A stretch of DNA of 64,000 bases from Unio delphinus (GCA_029339505.1 JAQISU010000182.1:1418501-1482500), one strand, 5' to 3'. Positions 8,690 through 23,118 are shown, numbered from the stretch's first letter. Program-made: numbers and translations. The notes: generated from the letters alone by a model not told the origin.

Positions 8690-10632
8690 TCTTTCGATGT
8701 GTTTAAATGTCACGATCATTATGCAATAACATAAAAGAGTATATTTCCTTAAGGAGTTGCATTAATGATCATGCTCGCTTATGTAATAACACTAAATATC
8801 ATGCTCGCTTACGGAATAACGTTAAAAGGTAAATTGCCTTATGTAATAGCACTAAATATCATGCTCGCTTACGGAATAACGTTAAAGGGTATATTGCCTT
8901 ATGGAATAGCTTAATATTATGATCCCTATGGAATAATATTATGGGTATATTGCCTTATGTAATAACACTAAATATCATGCTCGCTTACGGAATAACGTTA
9001 AAGGGTATATTGCCTTATGGAATAGCTTAATATTATGATCCCTATGGAATAATATTATGGGTATATTGCCTTATGTAATAACACTAAATATCATGCTCGC
9101 TTACGGAATAACGTTAAAGGGTATATTGCCTTATGGAATAGCTTAATATTATGATCCCTATGGAATAATATTATGGGTATATTGCCTTATGTAATAACAC
9201 TAAATATCATGCTCGCTTACGGAATAACGTTAAAGGGTATATTGCCTTATGGAATAGCTTAATATTATGATCCCTATAGAATAATATTATGGGTATATTG
9301 CCTTATGTAATAACACTACATATCATGCTCGCCTACGGAATAACGTTAAAGGGTATATTGCCTTATGGAATAGCTTAATATTATGATCCCTATGGAATAA
9401 AATTATGGGTATATTGCCTTATGTAATAACACTAAATATCATGCTCGCTTATGGAATAACGTGAAAGGGTATACTGCCTTATGGAACAACTAAATATTAT
9501 GATCCCTATGTAATAATATTATGGGCATATTGCCTTACTGAATACCTCTAACTATCATGTTCGCTTATGGAATAGCGTTAAAGGGTATACTGCTTTATGG
9601 AATAACTCTAAATATCATGCTCGTTTTTGGAATAATAAATATTATGGGTATATTGCCTTATGGAATGACTCTAAATATCATGCTCGTTTATGGAATAACA
9701 TTAAAGGGTATATTGCCTTATGGAATAACTCTATCATGCTCGTTTTTGGAATAACGGGAAAGGGTATATTGCCTTACGGAATAACTCTAAATATCATGCT
9801 CGTTTATGGAATAACATTAAAATGTATATTGTCTTATGGAATATCATGATCGCTATGGAATACTATTATGGGTATATTGCCTTATGGAATAACTTTAAAT
9901 ATCATGATCCCTATGGAATAATATTATGGGCATATTGTCTTACTGAATAAGTCTAAATATCATGCTCGCTTATGGAATAGCGTTAAAGGGTATATTGCCT
10001 TAAGGAATAACTCTAAATATCATGCTCGCTTATGGAATAACGTTAAAGGGTATATTGTCTTATGGAATAATTAATATCATGATCGCTATGGAATACTATT
10101 ATGGGTATATTGCCTTAAGGAATAACTCTAAATATCATGCTCGTTTATGGAATAACTTTAAAGGGTATATTGTCTTATGGAATAATTAATATCATGATCG
10201 CTATGGAATACTATTATGGGTATATTGCCTAATGGAATAACTTTAAATATCATGATCCCTACGGAATACTATTATGGGTATATTGCCTTATTGAATAACT
10301 TTAAATATAATGTTCGCTTATGGAATAACATTAAAGGGAATCTTGACTTATATAATTACATTAAAGATCATGACAGTCTAACATCAAGAACATTAAACAT
10401 CGTGATGGAATAACACTAAAGGGCATATTGTATTATGTAAAAACAAAAATGATCACGATGCCTTATGGAATAATATTAACGATCTTAATGTCTTATGTAA
10501 TAACATTAAAGAGCGCGATGACATAGGGACTAAAATTAATGATCGTGATGCACTTTGGAATAACAATAAAGTTCGTGATGTGTAATGGATTAACATTAAA
10601 GATTGCGATGCCTCATGGAACAACAACAACTC
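8690..10632 (+). repeat. Satellite A: ~29-bp monomers in 116-bp higher-order units
   Basis: Monomers are built around TTATGGAATAAC...TTAAAGGGTATATTGCC. Between about 8850 and 9420 four variants (30, 29, 28 and 29 bp) repeat as a block of 116 bp; identical phase points lie at 8969, 9085 and 9201. Outside that stretch the order is looser and monomers diverge toward 10.6 kb. Short open frames here are by-products of the repeat. Confidence 0.85.
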
Positions 10633-10680
<48 letters not shown>

Positions 10681-12645
10681 TAATAATAATAATAATGACT
10701 TTGTATTGTGCGCATAATCTTTAGAAGCTCTAAGAACTTTACAACATCTATAATGATATGACTACAAAAACAAAAAACAAAATACAATGAAATTAGAAAA
10801 CATGACAAATGCTAAAAATATTTAAGGTAGAAAACATTTTTAGATCTTTAAGTTTGAGTTTCTTCTTGCAATCGAAAAGCGAGAGCACTCTTGAAAAGAA
10901 TCGCTGTGTTTGTGTGTCTAATTTCATTGGACAATTCATTCCACGTCGCTGAGCCCTGGTGTTCAAAAGAATGTTACCCATATGACTTCGTTTTCATATT
11001 GGTAATATTGAGCATACAATTGTCAGACGGGTATCATCCTGGTGCGTACACATGGGTGAGGCAAGATGGGTATGTTGAACTGGAGTTCATCAGTGAAATG
11101 TAGCACGAAGAAAACAAATGTTGTGCTTGATTCTGGATCGAATGGATAGCCAGTGTAGGGTACTGATCGGCGGAGATATGTAGTCTGTTCGTGGTACTCT
11201 AAGGATGATACGAGCAGCTGTGTTTTGAACTTGCTGAAATTTCTGGAGTAGATATTGAGAAGACCCAGACATAATTGAATTACAGTAGTCCAGTCTTGAA
11301 AGTACTAGTGAACATACAAGTGTTAAAGTTGGATCATCGAAATGATAATTCCGAATGGAGCTGCAGCATTGCATCTCGAGATATGCAGCCTTGCATGTGT
11401 TCATGGCATTTGATTGGAATGTGAGAGTACAGTCCATAGAACACATAGGTTACTGTCAAGAGTAACACCTAAATTGCCTGCTGACTCTGTGATTTTAATG
11501 TTGGTGTTGCTGATATTTGTTATTTGAGGTAAAGGATGTAAATGAGACGGTCTTTGTCTTGTGATCAGAATAACCTCAGTTTTTTCATCATTTATCTATA
11601 GTTTGTTACATGTCATCCATTATTTCACATCAAAGATGCAGCTCTCTACTACATGGAAGGTAATAGAAACTTCAGTTGAGTGGCTAGATTTTTTTTTGTG
11701 GGTGTCATCAGCGTACAATTGGTGCGACACTGGATGATGATATATAACACTTGAGAGCAGCTGAGTGTACATAATGAAGTAAAGAGGCCCATGAACAGAC
11801 CCCTGTGCAACACCACAACATAGATCAACTGGGCAAGAGTGTATTCCATTTGCAAATAACATTTGTGTCTGGTTGACTACGCTACACTTGAGCCATATTA
11901 AGGCTGCAGACGGTGAAGTAATATATCATTGTCTATTGTGTCAGCTGCTGCAGACAAATCAAGGATGGCGAGGACTGTAATCTTCCCGCCATCCATAGCA
12001 GATCGAATATCCATAACTACTGTCAGAAGATCTGTATGATCAGTACTGTGGCAAAGGCGATATGCAGAATGTACATTGTTAAAACGACTGTTTGAATTCA
12101 GATGAGATACAAGTTGGGTTAGAACAACTTTTTTCTAAGATTTTGTATATGAACAGGAGATTAGAAACCTGGCGGTAGTTATTTAACTCGTCATGGTCGA
12201 GTTTTCGTTGTTTCAGCAGAGGCGTTACGATGGCAGTTTAGATAAATGATGGAAATACCATCAGTTAGTGACGGCAATATTTTATCCAAGCACTCAAGCA
12301 GCAGTGTTGTTGGAATTGGATAAAATTCATATGACTTTGGTGCACTCTTAATCACGATTGTAGGTACTAAATCCATAGAAACAGGTTCAAATGCTGCTAA
12401 CGGTTGTCGCTAAAATTCTGTATCTCAACTGTATGGTGACGACGAGTCAAATGAACGCGTGTTGTCAAGCTTATCTCTAATGTTTTGTACCTTGTCACGT
12501 AAGATATTTGAAAACAGGTTCGGAAGGTCTACTCGAGAGAAGGTAGTTGGAAGTGGTATTCATTTGTTTCTTGACATTAGTTTGTTAGTAATCTCAAAAA
12601 GCTCTTTGCAGGTGAAACATTCCGTGATCTTAGTACAGTAGTGGG
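10633..12645 (-). mobile_element. L2/CR1-like LINE, copy A (5'-truncated, decayed)
   Basis: On the minus strand this matches copy B (about 31300-33331) almost throughout, including the RT palm region and the 3' sequence that ends in an ATT-rich tail (10633-10696 as AAT on the plus strand). Reverse transcriptase pieces include LYADDTHKKKSSH and CCGVAQGSVHGP near 11650-11850, and the C-terminal SRLDYCNSIMSG and ILRVPRTDYISPP at 11100-11340. Stops and frameshifts break every domain. It begins inside the region matching copy B at 31300, so the endonuclease part is absent. It sits between two arrays of related satellite. Confidence 0.8.
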
Positions 12646-12719
12646 GTATTATGGCTAAATTGACTATAAGTGTGTTTTGCCAGCATCAAAATAGCTTTGG
12701 TCTCTGTTGTAAGTATGAA

Positions 12720-15555
12720 CCCATATACTTTGACTTTGAACGAGGACGATGTCTTATGGAATAAATTTAAAGTGTATGAAATCTTATGGAATGACATTAC
12801 AGAGCATGGAGCCTTGAGAAATAACAATAAACACAAAGCCTTATGTAATGGCATCAAAACATATGGTGCCTTAGGAATAACTTTAAATATCATTATGCAT
12901 TGTGAAATAGCATATAGTGATACGATGTTTTATGGACTAGTAGTAAAGATCATTATGAATTATGAAACAGCATATAGTGATACGATGCCTTATGGAATAG
13001 TATTAAATATCATTATGCATTGTGAAATAGCATACAGTGATACGATGTCTTATGGAATAGTATTAAAGATCATTATGCATTATGAAAAAGCACCTAGTGA
13101 TACGACGCATTATGGAATAGTATTAAAGATCATTATGAATTATGAAATAGCATAAAGTGATACGATGCTTTATGGAATAGTATTAAAGATCATTATGAAT
13201 TATGAAATAGCATAAAGTGATACGATGCATTATGGAATAGTATTAAATATCATTATGCATTATGAAATAGCATAAAGTGATACGATGTCTTATGGAATAG
13301 TATTAAATATCATTATGCATTGTGAAATAGCATAAAGTGATACGATGCCTTATCGAATAGTATTAAATATCATTATGCATTGTGAAATAGCATAAAGTGA
13401 TACGATGTCTTATGGAATAGTATTAAAGATCATTATGCATTATGAAATAGCATATAGTGATACGATGTTTTATGGACTAGTAGTAAAGATCATTATGAAT
13501 TATGAAACAGCATATAGTGATACGATGCCTTATGGACTAGTATTAAATATCATTATGAATTATGAAATAGCATACAGTGTTACGATGTCTTATGGAATAG
13601 TATTAAAGATCATTATGCATTATGAAATAGCATATAGTGATACGATGTTTTATGGACTAGTAGTAAAGATCATTATGAATTATGAAACAGCATATAGTGA
13701 TACGATGCCTTATGGAATAGTATTAAATATCATTATGAATTATGAAATAGCATACAGTGTTACGATGCCTTATCGAATAGTATTAAATATCATTATGCAT
13801 TGTGAAATAGCATAAAGTGATACGATGTCTTATGGAATACTATTAAAGATCATTATGCATTATGAAATAGCATATAGTGATACGATGTTTTATGGACTAG
13901 TAGTAAAGATCATTATGAATTATGAAACAGGCATATAGTGATAAAATGCCTTATGGAATAGTATTAAAGATCATTATGCATTATGAAAAAGCATATAGTG
14001 ATACGATGCATTATGGAATAGTATTAAAGATCATTATGAATTATGAAATAGCATACAGTGATACGATGCCTTATGGAATAGTATTAAAGATCATTATGCA
14101 TTATGAAAAAGCATATAGTGATACGATGTTTTTTGGAATAGTATTAAAGATCATTATGAATTATGAAATAGCATAAAGTGATACGATGCATTATGGAATA
14201 GTATTAAATATCATTATGCATTATGAAATAGCATAAAGTGATACGATGTCTTATGGAATAGTATTAAATATCATTATGCATTGTGAAATAGCATGAAGTG
14301 ATACGATGTCTAATCGAATAGTATTAAATATCATTATGCATTGTGAAATAGCATAAAGTGATACGATGTCTTATGGAATATTATATTAAATATCATTATG
14401 CATTTTGAAATAGCATAAAGTGATACGATGTCTTAAGGAATAGTATTAAATATCATTATGCATTGTGAAATAGCATAAAGTGATACGATGTCTTAGGGAA
14501 TAGTATTAAATATCATTATGCATTGTGAAATAGCATACAGTGATACGATGTCTTATGGAATAGTATTAAATATCATTATGCATTGTGAAATAGCATACAG
14601 TGATACGATGTCTTATGGAATAGTATTAAATATCATTATGCATTGTGAAATAGCATACAGTGATACGATGTCTTATGGAATAGTATTAAATATCATTATG
14701 CATTGTGAAATAGCATACAGTGATACGATGCCTTATGGAATAGTATTAAAGATCATTATGCATTATGAAATAGCATATAGTGATACGATGTTTTATGGAA
14801 TAGTATTAAAGATCATTATGAATTATGAAACAGCATATAGAGATACGATGCCTTATGGAATAGTATTAAATATCATTATGCATTGTGAAATAGCATATAG
14901 TGATACGATGTCTTATGGAATAGTATTAAATATCATTATGCATTGTGAAATAGCATATAGTGATACGATGTCTTATCGAATAGTATTAAATATCATTATG
15001 CATTGTGAAATAGCATACAGTGATACGATGTCTTATGGAATAGTATTAAATATCATTATGCATTGTGAAATAGCATAAAGTGATACTATGTCTTATGGAA
15101 TAGTATTAAATATCATTATGCATTGTGAAATAGCATAAAGTGATACGATGTCTTATGGAATAGTATTAAATATCATTATGCATTGTGAAATAGCATATAG
15201 TGATACGATGTCTTATGGAATAGTATTAAATATCATTATGCATTATGAAATAGCATATAGTGATACGATGTCTTATGGAATAGTATTAAATATCATTATG
15301 CATTGTGAAATAGCATACAGTGATACGATGTCTTATGGAATAGTATTAAATATCAGTATGCATTGTGAAATAGCATATAGTGATACGATGTCTTATGGAA
15401 TAGTATTAAATATCATTATGCATTGTGAAATAGCATATAGTGATACGATGTCTTATGGAATAGTATTAAATATCATTATGCATTGTGAAATAGCATATAG
15501 TGATACGATGTCTTATGGAATAGTATTAAATATCATTATGCATTATGAAATAACA
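12720..15555 (+). repeat. Satellite B: 60-bp units (two ~30-bp halves)
   Basis: About 44 near-identical copies of a 60-bp unit (AAATATCATTATGCATTGTG...ATGGAATAGTATT) run from about 12880, preceded by more diverged monomers from 12720. Each unit holds two 30-bp halves that share the GGAATA/GAAATA core with satellite A. Small insertions near 13930 and 14382 shift phase. Because 60 is a multiple of 3, frames stay open for up to 186 codons; I do not regard these as genes. Confidence 0.9.
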
Positions 15556-15559
15556 CTTA

Positions 15560-16905
15560 TGAGTATGCTACTTTATGAATTAACATTAAAAACTAACTTT
15601 AGGATCCTTTGTTCAAATCTTGTAAATGAAGTTTTATTTTTCAATACAGAAAAAACACGTGAGATTTATCATTAAGTTTTCTATATTTAATTATTAAAAC
15701 TCAATTTTATTGTTGGTCCTTGAGTGCAAATATATTATCCTTCAAATCGGAACTAGTCTAGATTCGATAGCATAATCTACTTTAATACCTTTAATGGACA
15801 CAAAAATTCCAGGTAGAAATAGTGAATTTTAATTAACAGATATCCGTATTATTAACGTGTTTGAGAAGATTGTAAAATTATATAGCCATACATCAGCCAA
15901 CTCTTAACGATATGGACGGAGTGGAAATGAAGATAGAGAGAAAAGACAAATTTCAGGTAGTGCAAAGTTAAGTATAATGGTACATAATTAAAAGTGACTT
16001 TGTATTGAACATAAATTATATGTAATGAAGCGAAAATTTGATATGTATTTGCAGCATTACATTTTGACAAAGTCTGTAGCATATACGTGCTACTAAATGG
16101 AACAATAAAACATGCTGTACAAGAAAGAATTCTTATGCTGCATTCGCCATAAACAGAAATACATCAAATAGAGAAAATATCGCTTGGTGTATTAATGGCA
16201 GCCACAAAAGGAAGGGTGGCGCATGAACCAAAATATCTGACTTTTTAATGTGTTCTGAACATTAATAAATATTAATGAGAAGAATTATGTAGGGCCGATG
16301 CAGTAGAGCACACTTATACGCCCTGATAGTTATGATATATCCAGCAGGTATGAAAGAATAGAAAAACACATTGAAACGGATCGGTCCCCTTCCTCAATGG
16401 GCTGTTGGTTTACCGGAGCTATTAGAGTACCCTAATATGCTTCTGGCGGTTGAATAGGCAGGTAGACAAAAATTAATCATGGTAGAGTGTATGCCATCCT
16501 AGCAAATCATGGCCGATGCCCAGGGAGCCAGGTCTGCGAAACCTGCAAGACCTGAAAGATAAAGTAGGGATTGTAGATCGTATGAAATGTTATGCAGTAC
16601 TTCAATATATTTGACCATCAGCGGCCTAATCACGATATTTGGTTCTCAGCGAAACCGTATTTAGCAGTCTCTGAAGCTATTTGACTAACATTGATTAGTT
16701 CTGTTCTAGCTTTTACTCTGGAAACTGGTTGACCATTTGTGCTCTTGGAGTATTATCCTTTAAGGTTAGGTACGCTGGTAAATGAGCTATCGGATATGTC
16801 GTAGGATTTGGTTGGGCAGCAACATGGAAAATACATGGTTGTCCCGAGCAGTCTTTGAAGTGCAGGAAAGTTATTGATAGACGCTTGCGAGACCAAATGA
16901 ATTGA
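15560..16905. other. AT-rich tract with no supported gene
   Basis: No coding motif was recognised. About 16380-16880 is less AT-rich than its surroundings (for example CCTCAATGGGCTGTTGGTTTACC) and may be an old repeat, but it matches nothing I can name. Confidence 0.4.
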
Positions 16906-16906
16906 A

Positions 16907-16908
<2 letters not shown>

Positions 16909-16979
<71 letters not shown>
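16909..16979. repeat. (TCTA)n microsatellite
   Basis: Perfect tetranucleotide run of about 18 units. Confidence 0.9.
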
Positions 16980-17176
16980 ACATTGGATACATTCCATTTT
17001 ATTGATTGCTCTGATAATGGGCCTGGGAAAACATCCTTAAGTTTGGTAATGATCAAACTGTTCTAAGTTATGTTGACGAAAAACTACCTTTTTACATTAT
17101 GTCTTTTGACTGGTTGGTAATAAGAACATACGAAGTCTAGATATTTCAATTCAAGAGTTCGCATTATACAGCATCA

Positions 17177-17373
17177 AGTTTATGTTTCTAATGTACTTAT
17201 GAATATTCATATTTATGTTTCTAATGTACTTATGAATATTCATATTTATGTTTCTAATGTACTTATGAATATTCATATTTATGTTTCTAATGTACTTATG
17301 AATATTCATATTTATGTTTCTAATGTACTTATGAATATTCATATTTATGTTTCTAATGTACTTATGAATATTC
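17177..17373 (+). repeat. 33-bp minisatellite, about 6 copies
   Basis: TTTATGTTTCTAATGTACTT plus ATGAATATTCATA repeats nearly perfectly. It is open on both strands in some frames because 33 is a multiple of 3. Confidence 0.9.
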
Positions 17374-17837
17374 AGCCGTTTTAATGAAACGTGATGATGC
17401 AGTAGCATGAATGTTATTTATAGGTATAAGTAAGATCTATTCAGGTATTCAGCCGAATATAACCAATAAATGATATACGGTTACATCGTACGCTGTTAGC
17501 TTTAAATTTAATATGTGAAATGTATAATAATTTTCGTTATTTGCATATGCGTTCTCATATGAATATCAAATTCTAGTATTCACTTGGTTAATTTATTTGT
17601 CTGTGGTACTAACGTATAGATGGTATACTAATTGTAGAACGTATAACTCAAATTATAAAGGTTTATCCAAAAGAATGAAAATTATTCATGCTTGTTTACG
17701 ATGTACGGAAAAAACAATAATGTAATCTGTCAACATGTTATTTCTATAATAAACGAATTTGGGTTAAATGGAAAAGTGAAAGAGGATTTGATTCTACGTT
17801 CACTTCATAAAAGAAATTTCATAACGTAAGAGCATGA

Positions 17838-18017
17838 GTTTAATTTGTTTTAAAAGTGGATTTGAGTGTACTTTCACTTTCGGTTAATTTGTTTTAAAAG
17901 TGGATTTGAGTGTACTTTCACTTTCGGTTAATTTGTTTTAAAAGTGGATTTGAGTGTACTTTCACTTTCGATTAATTTGTTTTAAAAGTGGATTTGAGTG
18001 TACTTTCACTTTCGGTT
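17838..18017 (+). repeat. 44-bp minisatellite, about 4 copies
   Basis: The unit GGTTAATTTGTTTTAAAAGT followed by GGATTTGAGTGTACTTTCACTTTC is repeated almost exactly. A degenerate copy is visible just upstream near 17780-17810. Confidence 0.9.
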
Positions 18018-18975
18018 GGAATAATAGTTGGAGAAAGATTTGGAATAAAAATTAGTTGCTTACTATGGGAGTTACATTGTGCCATTATAAACACACTAAG
18101 TCAAAAATATACCATTTATTTTATGATACTATTGATTGTTCGATGCAATTATGTTTTTCTTCGTTCTTTTGTGGATGGGTTGGGGAAGTGGGATTAGCTT
18201 TTGATTGGGGGTGGGATATATTACCAGTGAACGGCATATTTGAATCATTTGTCCTTGGGTTTTTATACAGAACTGAATCTGAATGAACATATTTTAATTA
18301 AAATTGATAGGTTCTTCAAATGCTTTGACAATGCCAGATTAAATAAGTATGAAACAATACGTGAAACTTTACAAAATATTCCTTCAATTTTTTTTTAAAT
18401 AGACGAGTTATATGTGATTAATCAACAATAAATTTTTTCCAGCGGGAATTGAAAGATTGAAACAAGTAGATACTTATTTATAAAGTTGAAAAATATATAC
18501 TGCGATACATATCTTGAAATATACGGCACGCATTGATTGTCATTCTGCTAGATACAAAATGAGAAGCCACTTTAAACCATATTTGAATGCTTGAGACAGG
18601 ATGGTTCCAGACTTACGAGTAGATAAGAAGACGATGAACAAAAATATCGATGACCAAATCATGTTAATTTCAAATGTAATTGATTAAAGTGCCAATCATG
18701 CATACTGATTTCATCTGAATCAATCACTAAATCAAAACCTCCTAATGTGCATACACGGATTAATCAACGGCCCCCATGTCTCCGACTAGACATACTACGA
18801 ACTTTAATTGAAATCTTAGGTTTACCTTAATAGCCATGCAAAGCATAACGCTATGATTGTTTGAAGACCGAAAGAAGGGAAGTTCCGTTGCAAGTATATA
18901 TTGAATAAACATCCATAAAAGTCTTGAATTTTTTGTATGCATTGTTTTGGACTTAGTACTGTTTTTTAACCCGGA

Positions 18976-18978
<3 letters not shown>

Positions 18979-19052
<74 letters not shown>

Positions 19053-19155
19053 GTGTTTGGTGTGTTAATGCGAGAGATGGAAAGTGGGAGTTTGGAGTGA
19101 GTCGCGTGTTGTTGCGAGAGAGGGAGAGATGGAGTTTGTAGTATGATGCGTGTGT

Positions 19156-19242
<87 letters not shown>
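18979..19242. repeat. Two (GA)n blocks separated by a related ~110-bp spacer
   Basis: GA runs fill 18979-19046 and 19157-19240. The DNA after each (GTGTGTTTGGTGTG... and CCGTGTTTGGTGTG...) is similar, so the microsatellite and its flank look duplicated. Confidence 0.85.
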
Positions 19243-19246
<4 letters not shown>

Positions 19247-19675
19247 GTCCGTGTTTGGTGTGCTTGATGCGAGAGAGGGAGAGTAGGAGTTTGGGGTTTG
19301 TCGCGTGTTGTTGTGTGCATTAGTCGATTAAATATCTGGGTCTGTTGGACGACTTTCTTTTTTAATATTACTGCTAAAGCGGTTTCTAAATTTCCAAACC
19401 TTTAAAATAGTCAGAGACTCTGGTTGTGTTCAGTTGTTTGAGTTCATTACCTAATGGGTATTTTTCTTCTCTCTTTGTAAGAATATTAATATTTTTCACG
19501 AATCTCTTGATGTCAAGTTTTATTTACATGCGATTACATGCACGTATAAATTTGTTTAGATGCTTTCGGTCCAATTTGTCAAATATCAATTTATATTTTC
19601 ATCGCCGAGTTAGAGTGACTAAATTTATAATCTTTCAAGCTAATATACACGTATACATACAATTATGTAATAATG

Positions 19676-19690
19676 CATACATACATTCAT

Positions 19691-19738
<48 letters not shown>
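19676..19738. repeat. (CATA)n then (CA)n microsatellite
   Basis: A tetranucleotide run changes into a CA dinucleotide run. Confidence 0.85.
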
Positions 19739-19741
<3 letters not shown>

Positions 19742-20867
19742 TAGTTCCATCTCTTGATTTGCTTGTTTAGATTCCTAGCACTGTCGCATAGTTCTTTCTC
19801 TTTAATCACAACCTGTTGCTATTTTATTTTTCGAATCTTCTTGCAAGTCAAACTGTCAAGGATATCGTGAAATGACGATTTTATGAACGTTTTGAAAAAT
19901 AGGTATATCGTCGTTGAATCTGATGAGACAGACGCAACATGACTCCTGCAAACGTCAGAAAGCAATCAAAAGCTATACACTGTAGAAGCCTTTGAAAAGA
20001 ATTCGGAGAATGTGGTGATTTGATTCCGCGTTTTCATAGCTATTTTATTTATTCTGTCACAATTAAATTGTATGAATGTTGTGAACATTTATATCACCTT
20101 TTCAAACGTCCTAGCAGACAGATGAAACGAAGCAGACATTGATAGACGAAGGCAAGCATGCATTTATGTATCGATGAGATTATGCAAACGTCTTAAACGT
20201 CTGAAAATAATACAATTTTTATGTTCTTTCCTCCGAGTCGTAAGTACATGAAAAGAATAATCCATCTTAATTCATTAGGGCATTGCGTTTAATGCGTATA
20301 ATTATTTTATAATGTCTTTATTTTACTGATGATAACAGGCATTATTTTTAATCATCGGTGTGTTTTTTTGTATTGAAAATAACTTTCAACCTTGTACGTT
20401 TTTACCATAATTTTAGGTCGCTACAACTGCGAACAACTTAGTTATGCATTTCCGGCGTTCATTACAATCGGACTCATCAAGCCATTTACTCATGACCTGA
20501 TAACAACGGTGTTCATAAGGCAACCATACATTAATTACTCAATATTGCACGCTGACAGCATTGGTGCAGATTAGAAATATTTATATGTTTTACTCTTCTT
20601 AACCGGTTGTGTGAGTCATTAATAACGCAGCTAATCAAAGATATGGAAAGTACCGTCTAATTTGAAAACAATTCAATTTAACGCCCTTCTAAATTAATGT
20701 ATTTTGTAAAGATTCCATTAATTCTGGTTGACAATATTAGCATTTCCATTATTAAATTCGTAGTCATCGAAGAACATGAAGTTAAGTTTTAAATGTTTTA
20801 CGAATACTAACTATGTTATTTACATTATTGATAAGTGCATATCCATCATACGGAATTATCAACGTCA

Positions 20868-20871
<4 letters not shown>

Positions 20872-20934
<63 letters not shown>

Positions 20935-20935
20935 T

Positions 20936-21019
<84 letters not shown>

Positions 21020-21030
21020 AATAAGAGAGA
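20872..21030. repeat. (TA)n joined to (GA)n
   Basis: TA fills about 20872-20957 and GA about 20957-21020, with imperfect GA-rich sequence to 21030. Confidence 0.9.
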
Positions 21031-22900
21031 TAATGCAATTTTTTGTTTCTCTTCGTATTAACTTACACATGTTATTATTTAAGTCCAGGCTAAATACTTT
21101 AGTATTTTGAAGGAAGCAAAAGCATCGCCATTGTCGCATTGTATTATTAGAAATTCATTTTCGGAACCCCACGTTTTCTTGAAGCCATAAGGAATGTAGC
21201 AAATCAAACGTTTCCTGTCTGTAATTACAGAGTAAATGTTGTACTACCAAGAACATTTTCGAAACAAACAAGAGTTCAAAGAGACCATATTACGGATATG
21301 GACTGGACGAGGGAGTGTTTGAGGGAAATCAAGCAAAATTAAAAATTGTTATTGCATTCACTAACCGGGAATCAAATCATGATTTCGGCCTTGCCTAGCA
21401 TTCATTATGTTGAACACCACACCGCACTATATTGCTTAAACAACAGACATAAAGTTAAAGACGATGGGAATATCAAGATGCTAAAATCTGAAAAGCCATT
21501 TTGTTGTAAGTTGGAATATTTAAATTAATTTATAGTCTGACGTGACGTGAATAACAATTGTAAAGTGTGGATTGTTTGAATTATATTCGGACGGATTACA
21601 ATTCATTTTTACTTAGGAATGAATTGTTTGATATAATTAATATATACCTTGTAACTAGTCTCTCACCATTGTTTCCATGAACACTGTTTCTTAGATCGAT
21701 TCATTATAAACGACAGATCCCTCTGTAATCCCAGTATTTGGGTCTTCATATTAATTATAATTATTCAGTTGTACGTCCAGTTCATTAGGATACCAAGCCA
21801 GATAGTATTTGACCAATGATGTAATTTCTAGTTTATAATTATATTTTCTCGAAATTAACAAAAATAAATCAGTTGTCTATGGCTGTGCCCTGCAAACTAA
21901 CAAGGTCCTTAATTTGGCATTGTATGCTTAGTTGTATTGCATGTTTCACAATTAAATTGATCACTAAAATCAACGAATGCTAACGGTATGTACTGAAGAC
22001 AGAACTGAAGTGAACATTAAATAGAAATGCATCCGAGTATTCGATGCCCGTAGACGTGATTTACATAAACCTAAACGCTATGTTACCTAATAATGTCAAC
22101 TGAAGAGGAAATGACAAAATGGAGATGTCGAACTTATCCATTGAATAGTCTGATGAACCAAGTCTAGAAAGGCTAGAGGGTCAAAACTTAACTAGTTTAA
22201 GCTAAATCATTGGAATAGTTTTGAATATATAACTGTAATTACATTTTTATAAGATTGTTTATTTAATATTTTATTATGCCGAACTAGACAAATAATTGTA
22301 TCTATGACGTAGCGAAATAAGATGTTAAGGTAGATAATTTCCTTGACAACGATAATGTTAAAAAGAATGCTAGTGGCTTAAGACAAGGCACAAAACAAAT
22401 TAAATATAGCAACGATTTTATCACCTTTTCAACCCCGCTGCAATGTCCTCTAGATAACATTTATTTCTTTAAAGCTCATTGCGGAAACAAATGTAAAAAG
22501 AAAGAACACGTGAACTAGTACTAAAGTACTGAGTGCAAAATGCTTTGTTTGCTTTACAAGACTGTTATTTTACTGTTTTGTAAGGATCACTTATATGTAT
22601 AGCTAATATTCTCAATGTTCCAGATTTTGTTTAGTTCTGTTTGTTGTCTTGTTATTGTTCTTGTTTGGTTATTGTGTTTTCGTTATTGGTTTTTGGCCGC
22701 TGCTGTTTCTTACAGTTGGTTTTGTTTCAGCAAAACTGTTTAAATATTTCTGCAATATTAAGATAAATTTAAGTACTGTACTTAAGATAAACTTAAGTAC
22801 TATACTTTATCTGTTATTTCTTATAAGCCATTCACATAAAACTTATATGCTTTAACAATATTTTCAGCCATATCGCTACCATGTCTGTCATGTGACACTT
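21031..22900. other. AT-rich tract with no supported gene
   Basis: Only short open frames are present, without recognisable domains or repeat structure. Confidence 0.4.
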
Positions 22901-22904
22901 TATA

Positions 22905-23095
22905 GTGTTATCGACAATTGAGGCATCATGTCGGAGACATGTAACACGATGTCCCACCCAGTCACATTATCCTGACACCAGGCCGACCAGTCATAACCCT
23001 AACCTCCTAAAGCTGAGCGCCTAGTAAGGCAGCTGATAGTACCTATTTTATAAGTTACATGTATGACTCAGTCAGGCTTTGAACCCACCTACAAC
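22905..23095 (-). mobile_element. Second SINE copy, truncated in the tRNA-like part
   Basis: It matches 4838-5072 from GCATCATGTCGGAGACATGT through CACATTATCCTGACACCAGG to the GACTCAGTCAGGCTTTGAACCC region. It stops just after the B-box-like segment and is followed by an AAT microsatellite at 23119-23170. Confidence 0.65.
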
Positions 23096-23117
23096 AAGAA
23101 CAAGAACTGCAACTACT

Positions 23118-23118
<1 letters not shown>

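Noticed and set aside
8690..15555. CRISPR-like array
   Set aside because: Units are contiguous tandem repeats without unique spacers, in a eukaryotic context.
12670..15675. Long open frames of up to 186 codons in the 60-bp satellite
   Set aside because: They follow from a repeat period divisible by three and are interrupted wherever one codon varies to TAA.
18760..19320. 186-codon Ser/Leu-rich minus-strand frame
   Set aside because: Mostly translation of GA/CT microsatellites.
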